Positions 35,585-45,956 are shown, counted from the first letter of the stretch. The stretch: 64,000 bases of DNA from Pseudomonas sp. Q1-7 (GCF_028010285.1 NZ_CP116304.1:2310501-2374500), one strand, 5' to 3'. Notes: a model not told the origin generated them from the sequence alone. Numbers and translations: made by a program.

Positions 35585-35601
35585 CATTCCTCGAAGGAAT
35601 G
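35585..35601. promoter_or_regulatory. LysR-type operator candidate
   Basis: A perfect dyad CATTCCT-CGA-AGGAATG (35585-35601), containing a T-N11-A pair, lies 35 bases from the LysR start and about 20 bases upstream of the leuC -35. Binding is inference. Confidence 0.55.
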
Positions 35602-35622
35602 CTTTAAATAAAAAATATGAAT

Positions 35623-35651
35623 TTGAGTTATTCGATGCAAGCCCCTAGGAT
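35623..35651 (+). promoter_or_regulatory. Probable sigma-70 promoter of leuCD
   Basis: TTGAGT (35623-35628), 17 bases, TAGGAT (35646-35651). The ~60-base leader contains an AGGGG/CCCCT hairpin. I found no Leu-rich leader peptide, so classical attenuation is not supported. Confidence 0.6.
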
Positions 35652-35717
35652 CGTCCCCACAAGCAAAAGGGGCTTTCGACCCCTGCGCACCGAAAGACGC
35701 TGATGAGGACCTGACCG

Positions 35718-37142
35718 ATGGCCGGCAAGACGCTCTACGACAAGCTCTGGGATGCACACGAGGTGAAGCGCCGCGACGATGGCTCGTCGCTGATCTACAT
35801 CGATCGTCACATCCTCCACGAAGTGACCTCGCCGCAGGCCTTCGAAGGGCTGCGCCTGGCGGGCCGCAAACCCTGGCGCATCGACGCCAACATCGCCACT
35901 CCGGACCATAACGTGCCGACCACCCGCGCCGAGCGCCAGGGTGGCCTGGAAGCCATCGCCGACGAAGTGTCGCGCATCCAGGTCAAGACCCTGGACGAGA
36001 ACTGCGATGACTTCGGCATCCTCGAGTTCAAGATGAACGACGTGCGCCAGGGTATCGTCCACGTGGTCGGTCCGGAGCAGGGCGCCACCCTGCCAGGCAT
36101 GACCGTGGTCTGCGGCGACTCGCACACCTCCACCCACGGCGCCTTTGGTGCGCTGGCCCACGGCATCGGTACCTCCGAGGTCGAGCATGTGCTGGCCACC
36201 CAGTGCCTGGTGGCGAAGAAGATGAAGAACATGCAGGTGCGTGTGGAGGGCAAGCTGCCCGCTGGCGTCACCGCCAAGGACATCGTGCTCGCGGTGATCG
36301 GCAAGATCGGCACCGCGGGCGGCAATGGCCATGCCCTGGAGTTCGCCGGCAGCGCCATCCGCGACCTGTCCGTGGAAGGCCGCATGACCATCTGCAACAT
36401 GGCCATCGAGGCCGGTGCCCGCGTCGGCCTGGTGGCGGTGGACGAAAAGACCATCGACTACGTCCAGGGCCGCCCCTTCGCGCCCAAGGGCGCCGACTGG
36501 GACAAGGCCGTGGCCGCCTGGCGCGAGCTGGTGTCCGATGCCGATGCCCACTTCGACACCGTGGTCGAGCTGCGTGCCGAAGACATCATTCCGCAGGTCA
36601 GCTGGGGTACTTCGCCTGAGATGGTGCTGCCGGTGGATCAGCGCGTGCCGGATCCGGCCGTCGAAGCCGATCCGGTCAAGCGTGGCTCCATCGAGCGTGC
36701 CCTGAAGTACATGGGGCTGGCCGCCAACCAGGCGATCACCGATATCCAGCTGGATCGCGTGTTCATTGGCTCCTGCACCAACTCGCGTATCGAGGACCTG
36801 CGTGCCGCGGCTGAAGTGGCCAAGGGCCGCAAGGTCGCCCCGACCATCAAGCAGGCGCTGGTGGTGCCGGGTTCCGGCCTGGTCAAGCAGCAGGCCGAGA
36901 AGGAAGGGCTGGACAGGATTTTCATTGAGGCAGGGTTCGAATGGCGCGAGCCGGGCTGTTCCATGTGCCTGGCCATGAACCCGGACCGCCTGGAGAGCGG
37001 CGAGCATTGCGCGTCGACCTCCAACCGCAACTTCGAGGGGCGTCAGGGCGCCGGTGGTCGTACCCACCTGGTCAGCCCGGCCATGGCCGCCGCCGCCGCG
37101 GTGACCGGCCGTTTCGTCGATGTTCGCGAGTTGCTCAAGTAA
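35718..37142 (+). CDS. leuC: 3-isopropylmalate dehydratase large subunit
   Basis: A 474-residue aconitase-superfamily protein. The [4Fe-4S] ligands are the Cys of [10 protein letters not shown] (~351) and both Cys of GCSMCLAMN (~413-416); [18 protein letters not shown] is the conserved substrate/cluster segment. With LeuD it isomerises 2- to 3-isopropylmalate in leucine synthesis. GAGGACC lies before the ATG. leuD follows after 15 bases. Confidence 0.98.
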   Translation: MAGKTLYDKLWDAHEVKRRDDGSSLIYIDRHILHEVTSPQAFEGLRLAGRKPWRIDANIATPDHNVPTTRAERQGGLEAIADEVSRIQVKTLDENCDDFGILEFKMNDVRQGIVHVVGPEQGATLPGMTVVCGDSHTSTHGAFGALAHGIGTSEVEHVLATQCLVAKKMKNMQVRVEGKLPAGVTAKDIVLAVIGKIGTAGGNGHALEFAGSAIRDLSVEGRMTICNMAIEAGARVGLVAVDEKTIDYVQGRPFAPKGADWDKAVAAWRELVSDADAHFDTVVELRAEDIIPQVSWGTSPEMVLPVDQRVPDPAVEADPVKRGSIERALKYMGLAANQAITDIQLDRVFIGSCTNSRIEDLRAAAEVAKGRKVAPTIKQALVVPGSGLVKQQAEKEGLDRIFIEAGFEWREPGCSMCLAMNPDRLESGEHCASTSNRNFEGRQGAGGRTHLVSPAMAAAAAVTGRFVDVRELLK

Positions 37143-37157
37143 GGAAGGAGAGTCGAG

Positions 37158-37802
37158 ATGAAAGCCTTTACCCAACACACCGGTCTCGTCGCTCCGCTGG
37201 ATCGCGCCAACGTCGACACCGACCAGATCATCCCCAAGCAGTTCCTCAAGTCCATCAAACGCACCGGTTTCGGCCCCAACCTGTTCGACGAGTGGCGTTA
37301 CCTGGATGTCGGTCAGCCGAACCAGGACAACTCCAAGCGTCCGCTGAACCAGGACTTCGTGCTGAACTTCCCGCGCTACCAGGGTGCCAGCGTGTTGCTG
37401 GCCCGTGAGAATTTCGGTTGCGGCTCCTCCCGCGAGCACGCTCCCTGGGCCCTGGATGAGTACGGCTTCCGCGCCATCATCGCACCGAGCTATGCCGACA
37501 TCTTCTTCAACAACAGCTTCAAGAACGGCCTGCTGCCGATCATCCTCAAGGATGAAGAGGTGGATGAACTGTTCCAGCAGTGCGAGGCCACCGAGGGCTA
37601 CCAGCTGACGGTCGACCTGGCGGCGCAGACCGTTACCCGTCCGGACGGCAAGCAGTACAGTTTCGAGGTGGATGCCTTCCGCAAGCATTGCCTGCTCAAC
37701 GGTCTCGACGACATCGGCCTGACCCTGCAGGACGCCGATGCGATCAAGGTCTTCGAAGGCCAGTACCGCGCGAGCAGCCCCTGGCTGTTTCGCGACGCTT
37801 GA
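37158..37802 (+). CDS. leuD: 3-isopropylmalate dehydratase small subunit
   Basis: A 214-residue swivel-domain subunit with [14 protein letters not shown] near the N-terminus and the hallmark [13 protein letters not shown] (~87-99). It completes the LeuCD active site. A clear AGGAAGGAGAG ribosome site precedes it. The methyltransferase gene starts 23 bases downstream. Confidence 0.98.
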   Translation: MKAFTQHTGLVAPLDRANVDTDQIIPKQFLKSIKRTGFGPNLFDEWRYLDVGQPNQDNSKRPLNQDFVLNFPRYQGASVLLARENFGCGSSREHAPWALDEYGFRAIIAPSYADIFFNNSFKNGLLPIILKDEEVDELFQQCEATEGYQLTVDLAAQTVTRPDGKQYSFEVDAFRKHCLLNGLDDIGLTLQDADAIKVFEGQYRASSPWLFRDA

Positions 37803-37825
37803 AGCCGATCCCGGAGAAACGAGAC

Positions 37826-38590
37826 GTGACTGACAGGGCCCATGAGCAGGTGGTACAGCGCCAGTTCGGTGAGCAGGCCAGCGCTTATCTGAGTAGTGCC
37901 GTGCATGCCCAGGGCGCCGAGTTCGCCCTGCTGCGGGCCGAAGTGAGCGGGCGCGACGATGCCCGCGTCCTCGATCTCGGTTGTGGCGCGGGCCATGTCG
38001 CCTTCCAGGTCGCGCCGCTGGTCGGCGAGGTGGTGGCTTACGACCTGTCCGAGCAGATGCTCGAGGTGGTGGCCATCACCGCGGCCCAGCGTGGCCTCGG
38101 CAATCTGGCGATCCAGCAAGGGGCCGCCGAGTCGCTGCCGTTCGCCGATGCCAGTTTCGATTTCGTCTTCAGCCGTTATTCGGCGCACCACTGGAGCGAC
38201 CTGGGCCAGGCCCTGCGCGAAGTTCGTCGTGTGCTGAAACCGGGCGGTGTCGCCGCCTTCATCGATGTGGCCTCGCCTGGTCGTCCGCTGCTGGACACCC
38301 ACCTGCAGGCGATGGAGGTGCTGCGCGACACCAGTCATGTGCGCGACTACTCGCCGGCCGAGTGGCTGCGGCAAGTGGCCGAGGCCGGCCTGTCCACCCG
38401 CAGTCACGCCCGCCAGCGCCTGCGCCTGGAATTCGCCTCCTGGGTCGAGCGCATGCGCACGCCGGAGGTATTCCGCGAGGCGATCCTGGCCCTGCAGAAT
38501 GCGGTCGGCCATGAGGTTCGCGAGTATTTCGAGATTGCCGCGGACGGCTCCTTCAGCACCGATGTCCTGGTGCTCTGGGCCGAACGCTAG
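37826..38590 (+). CDS. Class I SAM-dependent methyltransferase in the leu operon
   Basis: About 254 residues with a UbiE/BioC-like class I methyltransferase fold. The SAM-binding motif is RVLDLGCGAGHVAF (~45-58), followed by VAYDLSEQMLEVV, SLPFADASFDFVFS and VLKPGGVAAFIDV. The start is GTG 37826 with GGAG about ten bases upstream; the longer in-frame extension runs inside leuD. Its place between leuD and leuB is also seen in P. aeruginosa. The methyl acceptor is unknown and no role in leucine synthesis is established. Confidence 0.87.
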   Translation: MTDRAHEQVVQRQFGEQASAYLSSAVHAQGAEFALLRAEVSGRDDARVLDLGCGAGHVAFQVAPLVGEVVAYDLSEQMLEVVAITAAQRGLGNLAIQQGAAESLPFADASFDFVFSRYSAHHWSDLGQALREVRRVLKPGGVAAFIDVASPGRPLLDTHLQAMEVLRDTSHVRDYSPAEWLRQVAEAGLSTRSHARQRLRLEFASWVERMRTPEVFREAILALQNAVGHEVREYFEIAADGSFSTDVLVLWAER

Positions 38591-38632
38591 AACGAATTGC
38601 CTGGCGCGGAGTGCGCCTAACGAGAGGAAAGC

Positions 38633-39715
38633 ATGAGCAAGCAGATTCTGATTCTCCCCGGTGACGGCATCGGCCCGGAGATCATGGCCGAAGCGGTCAA
38701 GGTGCTGGAGCTGGCCAACGATAAGTTCCAGCTCGGCTTCGAGCTGACCGAGGACGTCATCGGCGGTGCCGCCATCGACAAGCACGGTGTGCCCCTGGCC
38801 GACGAGACCCTGGAGCGTGCGCGCAAGGCCGATGCCGTGCTGCTGGGCGCCGTGGGTGGCCCGAAGTGGGACAAGATCGAACGTGACATCCGTCCGGAGC
38901 GCGGTCTGCTGAAGATCCGTTCGCAGCTGGGCCTGTTCGCCAACCTGCGACCGGCCATCCTCTACCCGCAACTGGCCGAGGCGTCCAGCCTCAAGCCGGA
39001 AGTGGTTGCCGGCCTGGATATCCTCATCGTCCGCGAGCTGACCGGCGGCATCTACTTCGGCCAGCCCCGCGAGCAGCGCGTGCTGGAGAACGGCGAGCGC
39101 CAGGCTTACGACACCCTGCCGTACAGCGAGAGCGAGATCCGCCGCATCGCCCGTGTCGGCTTCGACATGGCCCGCGTGCGCAACAAGAAGCTCTGCTCGG
39201 TGGACAAGGCCAACGTCCTCGCCTCCAGCCAGCTGTGGCGCGAAGTGGTGGAAGAGGTGGCCAAGGACTACCCGGACGTGGAACTCAGCCACATGTACGT
39301 CGACAACGCCGCGATGCAACTGGTGCGCGCACCCAAGCAGTTCGACGTGATGGTCACCGACAACATGTTCGGTGACATCCTGTCGGATGAGGCTTCCATG
39401 CTCACCGGCTCCATCGGCATGCTGCCTTCTGCCTCGCTGGATTCGCAGAACAAGGGCATGTACGAACCTTGCCACGGCTCCGCACCGGACATCGCCGGCC
39501 AGGGCATCGCCAACCCGTTGGCGACCATACTTTCGGTATCGATGATGCTCCGCTACAGCTTCAACCAGACCGCTGCCGCCGACGCCATCGAGAAAGCCGT
39601 CAGCCTGGTCCTGGACCAGGGGCTGCGGACCGGTGATATCCATTCCGCCGGCGCGACCAAGGTCGGTACCCGCGAAATGGGCGATGCGGTGGTCGCGGCC
39701 CTGCGGAATCTGTAA
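38633..39715 (+). CDS. leuB: 3-isopropylmalate dehydrogenase
   Basis: A 360-residue beta-decarboxylating dehydrogenase with [19 protein letters not shown] at the start, [19 protein letters not shown] and the Mg/cofactor segment [20 protein letters not shown]. It oxidises 3-isopropylmalate to 2-oxoisocaproate using NAD. GAGAGGAAAG precedes the ATG. A terminator follows, marking the end of the leuCD-methyltransferase-leuB unit. Confidence 0.98.
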   Translation: MSKQILILPGDGIGPEIMAEAVKVLELANDKFQLGFELTEDVIGGAAIDKHGVPLADETLERARKADAVLLGAVGGPKWDKIERDIRPERGLLKIRSQLGLFANLRPAILYPQLAEASSLKPEVVAGLDILIVRELTGGIYFGQPREQRVLENGERQAYDTLPYSESEIRRIARVGFDMARVRNKKLCSVDKANVLASSQLWREVVEEVAKDYPDVELSHMYVDNAAMQLVRAPKQFDVMVTDNMFGDILSDEASMLTGSIGMLPSASLDSQNKGMYEPCHGSAPDIAGQGIANPLATILSVSMMLRYSFNQTAAADAIEKAVSLVLDQGLRTGDIHSAGATKVGTREMGDAVVAALRNL

Positions 39716-39721
39716 TCTGTC

Positions 39722-39753
39722 GGGCCCGCTGGAGTACCAGCGGCCCACTTTTT
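39722..39753 (+). terminator. Terminator after leuB
   Basis: GGGCC-CGCTGG, loop AGTA, CCAGCG-GCCC (one bulged C), then ACTTTTT to 39753, ending 19 bases before asd. Confidence 0.8.
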
Positions 39754-39772
39754 CAAGAAAGGTGTAGTTGTC

Positions 39773-40885
39773 ATGAAGCGTGTAGGTCTGATCGGTTGGC
39801 GCGGCATGGTGGGTTCCGTGCTCATGCAGCGAATGCTGGAAGAGCGGGATTTCGACCTGATCGAGCCGGTGTTCTTCACCACTTCCAATGTCGGTGGCCA
39901 GGGCCCCGCGGTCGGCAAGGACATTGCCCCGCTGAAGGATGCCTACAGCATCGACGAGCTGAAGAGCCTCGATGTGATTCTGACCTGCCAGGGTGGCGAC
40001 TACACCAACGAAGTGTTCCCCAAGCTGCGCGAGGCCGGTTGGCAGGGTTACTGGATCGACGCCGCTTCCAGCCTGCGGATGCAGGACGATGCGGTGATCG
40101 TCCTCGATCCGGTGAACCGCAAGGTCATCGACCAGCAACTGGACGCCGGCACCAAGAACTACATCGGCGGCAACTGCACCGTCAGCCTGATGCTGATGGC
40201 CCTGGGCGGCCTGTTCGAAGCCGGTCTGGTGGAGTGGATGAGCGCCATGACCTACCAGGCGGCGTCCGGTGCCGGCGCGCAGAACATGCGCGAGCTGATC
40301 AAGCAGATGGGGGCGACCCACGCTGCCGTCGCTGACGACCTGGCCAATCCGGCCAGCGCCATCCTCGACATCGACCGCAAGGTGGCCGAAGCCATGCGCG
40401 GAGAAGACTTCCCCACCGAGAACTTCGGCGTACCCCTGGCTGGCAGCCTGATCCCCTGGATCGACAAGGAATTGCCCAATGGCCAGAGCCGCGAAGAGTG
40501 GAAGGGCCAGGCGGAGACCAACAAGATCCTTGGTCGCTTCAAGAGCCCGATCCCGGTGGACGGCATCTGCGTGCGCATCGGCGCCATGCGCTGCCACAGC
40601 CAGGCGCTGACCATCAAGCTGAACAAGGACGTGCCGATCGCCGATATCGAAGGCATGATCAGCCAGCACAACCCCTGGGTGAAGCTGGTGCCGAACCAGC
40701 GCGAAATCAGCATGCGCGAGCTGACCCCGACTGCCGTGACCGGCACCCTGACCGTACCGGTCGGCCGTCTGCGCAAGCTCAACATGGGCTCGCAGTACCT
40801 GGGCGCCTTCACCGTCGGCGACCAGCTCCTGTGGGGCGCCGCCGAGCCGCTGCGCCGCATGCTGCGCATCCTGCTGGAGCGTTGA
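39773..40885 (+). CDS. asd: Aspartate-semialdehyde dehydrogenase
   Basis: A 370-residue enzyme of the proteobacterial Asd type with the NADP-binding [17 protein letters not shown] start, the nucleophile Cys135 in [16 protein letters not shown], and the substrate-binding [16 protein letters not shown]. It makes aspartate semialdehyde for lysine, threonine, methionine and diaminopimelate. AAGAAAGGTG precedes the ATG. The second, cysteine-less Asd-like gene follows 114 bases downstream. Confidence 0.98.
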   Translation: MKRVGLIGWRGMVGSVLMQRMLEERDFDLIEPVFFTTSNVGGQGPAVGKDIAPLKDAYSIDELKSLDVILTCQGGDYTNEVFPKLREAGWQGYWIDAASSLRMQDDAVIVLDPVNRKVIDQQLDAGTKNYIGGNCTVSLMLMALGGLFEAGLVEWMSAMTYQAASGAGAQNMRELIKQMGATHAAVADDLANPASAILDIDRKVAEAMRGEDFPTENFGVPLAGSLIPWIDKELPNGQSREEWKGQAETNKILGRFKSPIPVDGICVRIGAMRCHSQALTIKLNKDVPIADIEGMISQHNPWVKLVPNQREISMRELTPTAVTGTLTVPVGRLRKLNMGSQYLGAFTVGDQLLWGAAEPLRRMLRILLER

Positions 40886-40999
40886 TGGCCGGTGGGGCAG
40901 CGATGAGGCTCGTCGGTGTCCCCTGACCCTCGATTGCCTGGTGGCGGGAGCGGCGGTTAAAGTGCCGCTCCCTGCACCGCCAGAAGTAGTCCCCCCTCC

Positions 41000-42028
41000 A
41001 TGAGTCAGTCCCTCGACATCGCCGTGATCGGCGCCACCGGCACCGTTGGCGAAACCCTTGTCCAGCTCCTTGAGGAGCGGGAATTCCCGGTCGGCAACCT
41101 TCACCTGCTTGCCAGTGGCGAATCCGCGGGGGCCTCGGTGCCCTTCAGGGGGCGCAACCTGCGGGTACGCGATGTTGCCGATTTCGATTTCTCCCAGGCA
41201 CGCCTGGCCTTTTTCGCGGCGGGCGAGGCGGTCACCCGCAGCTTCGCGTCCCGTGCCACCGCCGCCGGCTGCTCGTTGATCGACCTGTCCGGCGCGCTGG
41301 ATCCCCTGGATGCGCCCGGCCTGGTACCTGAAGCCAATCCGCAACTGCTCGATGGGTTGTCTGTGCCCTATCGCCTGACCAGCCCCAGCGCGTCCGCCGT
41401 GGCCTTGGCCTGCGTATTGGCGCCGCTCGGCGATCTGCTCAGACCGCAGCGTCTCGGCGTGATGGCCAGCCTTGCGGTTTCCAGTCGAGGTCGCGAGGGT
41501 GTCACCGAGCTGGCCCGCCAGACGGCGGAGCTGCTCAACGCCCGTCCGCTGGAGCCGCGCTTCTTCGATCGCCAGATCGCCTTCAATATCCTGGCCCAGG
41601 CCGGCACGCCGGATGCCGAGGGGCACATCGCCCTGGAACGTCGGCTGGCGGGCGAAGTCAGGCAGTTGCTCGGTGAGCCCGATCTGCGTGTCTCTGCCAC
41701 CTGCGCCCTGGCGCCGGTGTTCTTCGGCGACAGCCTGGCGGTTACCGTGGTGGCCGGGCAGCCAGTGGACCTGGCTGCGGTGCGTGAGCGCCTGGCGCGG
41801 GCGCCGGGCGTCGAGTTCGTGGAGGAAGAGGGCGATTATCCGACCGCTGTCGGCGACGCCGTAGGGCAGGATTCGGTATATGTAGGCCGGGTTCGCGGCG
41901 GGCTGGACGACCCTTGTGAACTCAATTTGTGGATTGCTTCAGATAATGCAAGAAAAGGCGCCGCGCTCAATGCTGTGCAGTCGGCCGAGTTGTTGATAAA
42001 ACACTATCTGTCAAAGATACTTACCTGA
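41000..42028 (+). CDS. Asd-like protein without the catalytic cysteine (USG-1-like)
   Basis: A 342-residue paralogue of aspartate-semialdehyde dehydrogenase. The cofactor start AVIGATGTVGETLVQLL is kept, and LVPEANPQLLDG matches the family. The segment that should read N-P-N-C is SPSA, with Ala131 in place of the nucleophile. It is therefore unlikely to be a working Asd. Proteins of this kind (USG-1 type) lie next to asd or upstream of fimV in many gammaproteobacteria, and their role is not known. No frameshift is seen, so it is not a simple pseudogene. Confidence 0.9.
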   Translation: MSQSLDIAVIGATGTVGETLVQLLEEREFPVGNLHLLASGESAGASVPFRGRNLRVRDVADFDFSQARLAFFAAGEAVTRSFASRATAAGCSLIDLSGALDPLDAPGLVPEANPQLLDGLSVPYRLTSPSASAVALACVLAPLGDLLRPQRLGVMASLAVSSRGREGVTELARQTAELLNARPLEPRFFDRQIAFNILAQAGTPDAEGHIALERRLAGEVRQLLGEPDLRVSATCALAPVFFGDSLAVTVVAGQPVDLAAVRERLARAPGVEFVEEEGDYPTAVGDAVGQDSVYVGRVRGGLDDPCELNLWIASDNARKGAALNAVQSAELLIKHYLSKILT

Positions 42029-42170
42029 AAATTTGTAGAAATATTCTAGCTTGACAATACTGGCTTGGCCTTGTCGTTGATGGGGAACCGCCGTTTCGGC
42101 GTGCGCAGGCAGCGACAAAAGACCCTCCTCTCGCCTAGCGAGAAAAAAGATAAAACAAGGGAATCTCTCT
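42029..42170. other. Spacer before fimV
   Basis: A+T-rich, with TTGACA at about 42052-42057 but no convincing -10 at 17 bases. A short hairpin (TCTCGC-CTA-GCGAGA, 42129-42143) and an A-run precede the fimV ribosome site AAGGGA. No gene is visible. Confidence 0.5.
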
Positions 42171-45092
42171 ATGGTTCGGGTTCGCAAACTTGTGCTGGCA
42201 ATCGCGGCAGCATCCGCGCTGACTTCGGGCGTGGCCAACGCCTTAGGGCTTGGGGAACTCACCCTGCGCTCCTCCTTGAACCAGCCTCTGGATGCGGAAA
42301 TCGAACTGCTCGAGGTGCGTGACCTGGCCTCCACCGAAGTCAGGCCGAGCCTGGCGGCAGCGGAGGAGTTCGCCAAGGCTGGCGTCGACCGCCAGTATTT
42401 CCTGCAGGACCTCAAGTTCACCCCCGTGCTCAAGCCCAATGGCCGCAGTGTCATCCGGGTGACGTCGAGCAAGCCGGTGCGCGAGCCCTATCTAAACTTC
42501 CTCGTCGAGGTGCTCTGGCCCAACGGCCGCCTGCTGCGTGAGTACACGCTGCTCCTGGATCCGCCACTCTATTCGCCTCAGGCGGCGGCTGCCGCCGTGC
42601 CACGGGCCCCGGTCGCCGCGCCGGCGCCGCGTCCCGCTGCGGCCACGTCTCCGGCTCCGGTTCGTAGCGCCCCGGCCGCCCCGGTTGCCGCCGCGCCGCG
42701 TCCAAGTGCCCCGGCTCCCAGGGCACCCGCCGACCAATATCGCACCACCTCCCGCGACACCCTCTGGGAGATCGCCGAGCGCACCCGGGCCAGCGGCTCG
42801 GTGCACCAGGCCATGCTGGCCATCCAGGAGCTGAACCCGGACGCCTTCGTCGACGGCAATATCAATCGCCTGAAGAGCGGCCAGGTATTGCGCCTGCCCG
42901 ACGAAAAACAGATCGCCAGTCGTAGCCAGGCCGAGGCCATTGCCCAGGTGCAGGCGCAGAATGCCGCCTGGCGCGAGGGACGCAGCCTCGCAGGGGAGGG
43001 CAAGCGCCAATTGGATGCCACCAAGCGCAGCAGTGCCGGTGCCGCTCCCGCGAAGGTCGAAACCCAGGACAACCTGCGCCTGGTGTCCGCTGAAGGCGGC
43101 AAGGCCTCCAGTGGCAGCGACAAGGGCGCTGGCAGCGAAAGCAAGGCCCTCAGCGACAAGCTGGCGGTGACCCAGGAAAGCCTGGACTCGACCCGCCGCG
43201 AGAACGAAGAACTGAAGAGTCGCATGAGCGACTTGCAGAGCCAGATGGACAAGCTGCAGCGCCTGATCCAGCTCAAGGATGACCAGCTCTCCAAGCTGCA
43301 GGCCGATATGGCCGCCCAGGGGCAGGCAGCACCTGTCGCCCCGGCCGCTGCTCCGGCGGAAACGGTCAAGCCCGAGGCGGCACCCGCCCAGCCACCCGCC
43401 GCTGCAGCGCTTGCCGCATCTCCGGAGCCGGCACCGGCACAGCCCGTCGCCCCGGCAGCCGAAGCCCCCGTCTCGCCGGCGGCTCCAACTCCGGCGCCGG
43501 CCGAACCCGTTGCCGCCGTCGAGCCCGTCGCCGCCACCGAACCGACGGCTTCCCCTCAGCCTGCCGAACCGGCTCCCGCGCAACCGACCCAGCCGGCGGA
43601 ACCCGCCGAACCGGTGCAGACAGCACCCGCCGCTGCAGTGGTCGAGCCGCCGCAATCCAGCATCATCGACGACGTGCTGGCCAACCCCATGCTGCTCCTG
43701 CTGGCTGGCGGTAGCGCGCTGGTCGCCCTGCTGGTGCTGCTGATGGTGCTGTCGCGCCGCAATGCACTGAAGGAAGCCGAGCTGCAGAACAGCCTCTCCG
43801 CACGGGATGACGAGAACACGCTGGACGGCGATCTTGACCTGAAGGACGACAGCTTCGACGCCCTCGACAGCTCGGACCTGATGTCTACCCTGGATGAGGC
43901 ACCGGAAGCCGCGCCGGCCAAGGCGGAAGAGCGCGTCACCGCGCAGACCGGCGACGTGGTCAGCGAGGCCGACATCTACATCGCGTACGGCCGCTTCAAT
44001 CAGGCTGCCGAGCTGCTGCAGAACGCCATCAACGATGAGCCCCACCGCGGCGATCTGCGCCTGAAGCTGATGGAGGTTTATGCCGAACTGGGCGATCGCG
44101 AAGGTTTTGCGCGCCAGGAAGGCGAGCTTCGCGAAATCGGCGGCGCCAGTGGCGAAATCGAACAGCTGAAAGGCAAGTACCCAGCCATGGTCGCTGCCGC
44201 CGTCGCGACTGGTGCGGCTGGACTGGCCGCCGCCGACGATCTCGACAGTTTCAGCCTTGACGACCTGACCCTGGATGACGCCCCGGCGAGCGCTCCGGCG
44301 GCCGCGGGTGCAGCCCTGGATGACACCTTCGATCTGAGCCTGGATGACCTGGGTTCCGATCTGGATCTCGACCTGGCAAACGAAAAACCGGCCGCTATCC
44401 AGCCGGCTGCGGCACCGGTCGATGAGCTGAGCCTGGACGACCTGGAGCTTGATGCTCCGGCGGCGCCGGCCAATGCAGAGGCCGACCTGGACTTCGACCT
44501 GGACATCGGCAGTGGTGAAGAGCTGTTGGCGGGCGATGAGAGTCTTGAGCTCAGTGACGACCTGGCCGATTTCAGCCTCGATCTGGAACCGGCTGCCCAA
44601 CCGGCGGAGGCCGACGAGGACGATTTCCTGCTCAGCCTGGATGGTGAGCTTGATACCCCCATGGCCACGGAAGAGCCTGCTCCAGCAGCGGAGGAGGCGA
44701 GCGCGAACCTGCTCGACCTGCCGGCCGATTTCGACCTGTCCCTGCCCGACGAGCCGGCTGCCGAACCGGTGGCTGACAACGACAGTTTCGCTGCCCAGCT
44801 CGACGAAGTGACCGCCGAACTGGACCAGCTCGCTGACAGCCTGCAGCAAGCGCGTGAGCCCGAACCGGTCGCGGTGCTGGAGGATGAGACAGCCGACCTG
44901 GGCCTGGGCGAGGAAGACGATTTCGATTTCCTCTCCGGCACCGACGAAACCGCGACCAAGCTGGATCTGGCTCGCGCCTATATCGACATGGGTGACACCG
45001 AAGGTGCTCGCGACATCCTCGACGAGGTGCTGTCCGAGGGGAATGACACCCAGCAACAGGAAGCGCGCGAACTGATCGCACGACTCAGCTGA
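42171..45092 (+). CDS. fimV: FimV: type IV pilus/cell-pole organising protein
   Basis: A 973-residue protein with the FimV architecture. A signal peptide (~1-25) precedes the conserved GLGELTLRSSLNQPLDAEIEL domain. A LysM peptidoglycan-binding domain lies near ~190-235 (YRTTSRDTLWEIAERTR), then a coiled coil (~325-375), a Pro/Ala-rich linker (~380-495) and one membrane span (~507-527). The cytoplasmic part is very acidic, with TPR-like helices (~590-660) and the conserved C-terminal FimV domain (TATKLDLARAYIDMGDTEGA). It organises pilus and cyclic-AMP signalling proteins at the pole in P. aeruginosa. It ends three bases before truA. Confidence 0.97.
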   Translation: MVRVRKLVLAIAAASALTSGVANALGLGELTLRSSLNQPLDAEIELLEVRDLASTEVRPSLAAAEEFAKAGVDRQYFLQDLKFTPVLKPNGRSVIRVTSSKPVREPYLNFLVEVLWPNGRLLREYTLLLDPPLYSPQAAAAAVPRAPVAAPAPRPAAATSPAPVRSAPAAPVAAAPRPSAPAPRAPADQYRTTSRDTLWEIAERTRASGSVHQAMLAIQELNPDAFVDGNINRLKSGQVLRLPDEKQIASRSQAEAIAQVQAQNAAWREGRSLAGEGKRQLDATKRSSAGAAPAKVETQDNLRLVSAEGGKASSGSDKGAGSESKALSDKLAVTQESLDSTRRENEELKSRMSDLQSQMDKLQRLIQLKDDQLSKLQADMAAQGQAAPVAPAAAPAETVKPEAAPAQPPAAAALAASPEPAPAQPVAPAAEAPVSPAAPTPAPAEPVAAVEPVAATEPTASPQPAEPAPAQPTQPAEPAEPVQTAPAAAVVEPPQSSIIDDVLANPMLLLLAGGSALVALLVLLMVLSRRNALKEAELQNSLSARDDENTLDGDLDLKDDSFDALDSSDLMSTLDEAPEAAPAKAEERVTAQTGDVVSEADIYIAYGRFNQAAELLQNAINDEPHRGDLRLKLMEVYAELGDREGFARQEGELREIGGASGEIEQLKGKYPAMVAAAVATGAAGLAAADDLDSFSLDDLTLDDAPASAPAAAGAALDDTFDLSLDDLGSDLDLDLANEKPAAIQPAAAPVDELSLDDLELDAPAAPANAEADLDFDLDIGSGEELLAGDESLELSDDLADFSLDLEPAAQPAEADEDDFLLSLDGELDTPMATEEPAPAAEEASANLLDLPADFDLSLPDEPAAEPVADNDSFAAQLDEVTAELDQLADSLQQAREPEPVAVLEDETADLGLGEEDDFDFLSGTDETATKLDLARAYIDMGDTEGARDILDEVLSEGNDTQQQEARELIARLS

Positions 45093-45095
45093 TAG

Positions 45096-45956
45096 ATGAC
45101 AGAAGCAGTACCCGCAGCGGCAGCCCCTGAGGCTGCCGCTGGCATTTACAGAATCGCCCTCGGTGTCGAGTACAAGGGCTCGCGCTATCGCGGCTTCCAG
45201 CGCCAGGTCGACGGGGTTCCCTCCGTCCAGGGTGCCCTGGAAAAGGCGCTCTCCCGTGTGGCGGGTGGCATTCCCGTGGCCATCTCCTGCGCCGGCCGCA
45301 CCGATGCCATGGTCCATGCCAGCGGGCAGGTCGTGCACTTCGATACCCCGGTGGAGCGGACCGATCACGCCTGGATCATGGGGGGCAATGCCAACTTGCC
45401 GGCGGACATCAGCATCACGTGGGCCAAGCGGATGCCGACGAGCTTCGATGCCCGTTTCAGCGCCATGGCCCGCCGCTATCGCTATGTGATCTACAACGAT
45501 CAGATCCGCCCGGCGCACATGGCTGAAGAGGTCACCTGGAATCACCGTCCGCTGGATGTCCAGCGTATGCGCGAGGCGGCTCGCTGCCTGGTGGGCACCC
45601 ACGATTTCAGTGCCTTTCGTGCCAGCCAGTGCCAGGCCAAGTCGCCTATCAAGACAGTGCATCATCTGGAGCTGATCGAACACGGGCGGCTGATCGTGCT
45701 CGATATCCGCGCCAATGCGTTTCTCCACCACATGGTGCGCAACATCGCCGGTGTGCTGATGACCATTGGCGCCGGCGAGCAGCCGGTGGAGTGGGCCAGG
45801 CAGGTGCTGGACACCCGCGTCCGGCGCGACGGCGGGGTGACCGCGCATCCCTATGGGCTCTACCTGGTCCGTGTCGAATACCCGGAAGTGTTCGAAGTGC
45901 CGCAGCGCTACCTGGGGCCGCATTTTCTCTCCGGCTTGCCGGATACGGTGGGCTGA
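45096..45956 (+). CDS. truA: tRNA pseudouridine(38-40) synthase
   Basis: A 286-residue TruA with the catalytic Asp70 in SCAGRTDAMVHASGQVVHFD, RYRYVIYN and the C-terminal ANAFLHHMVRNIAGVL. It modifies U38-40 of the anticodon stem-loop. The first ~15 residues are an Ala-rich tail before the domain. It begins three bases after fimV, so it is probably cotranscribed. trpF follows. Confidence 0.97.
   Translation: MTEAVPAAAAPEAAAGIYRIALGVEYKGSRYRGFQRQVDGVPSVQGALEKALSRVAGGIPVAISCAGRTDAMVHASGQVVHFDTPVERTDHAWIMGGNANLPADISITWAKRMPTSFDARFSAMARRYRYVIYNDQIRPAHMAEEVTWNHRPLDVQRMREAARCLVGTHDFSAFRASQCQAKSPIKTVHHLELIEHGRLIVLDIRANAFLHHMVRNIAGVLMTIGAGEQPVEWARQVLDTRVRRDGGVTAHPYGLYLVRVEYPEVFEVPQRYLGPHFLSGLPDTVG

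Noticed and set aside
37598-41626. A 1342-codon minus-strand open frame over leuD-leuB-asd
   Set aside because: It is antisense to five well-recognised genes with perfect motifs. Long antisense frames are expected in G+C-rich DNA with strong third-position bias; the translation is His/Gln-rich and featureless.
42052-42080. fimV promoter at TTGACA near 42052
   Set aside because: No acceptable -10 hexamer at 16-18 bases, so it is noted in the spacer entry but not called a promoter.
42492-45923. A 1143-codon minus-strand open frame over fimV-truA
   Set aside because: A shadow of the repetitive acidic, Pro/Ala-rich fimV coding sequence, which gives low-complexity Arg/Gly-rich antisense translation.
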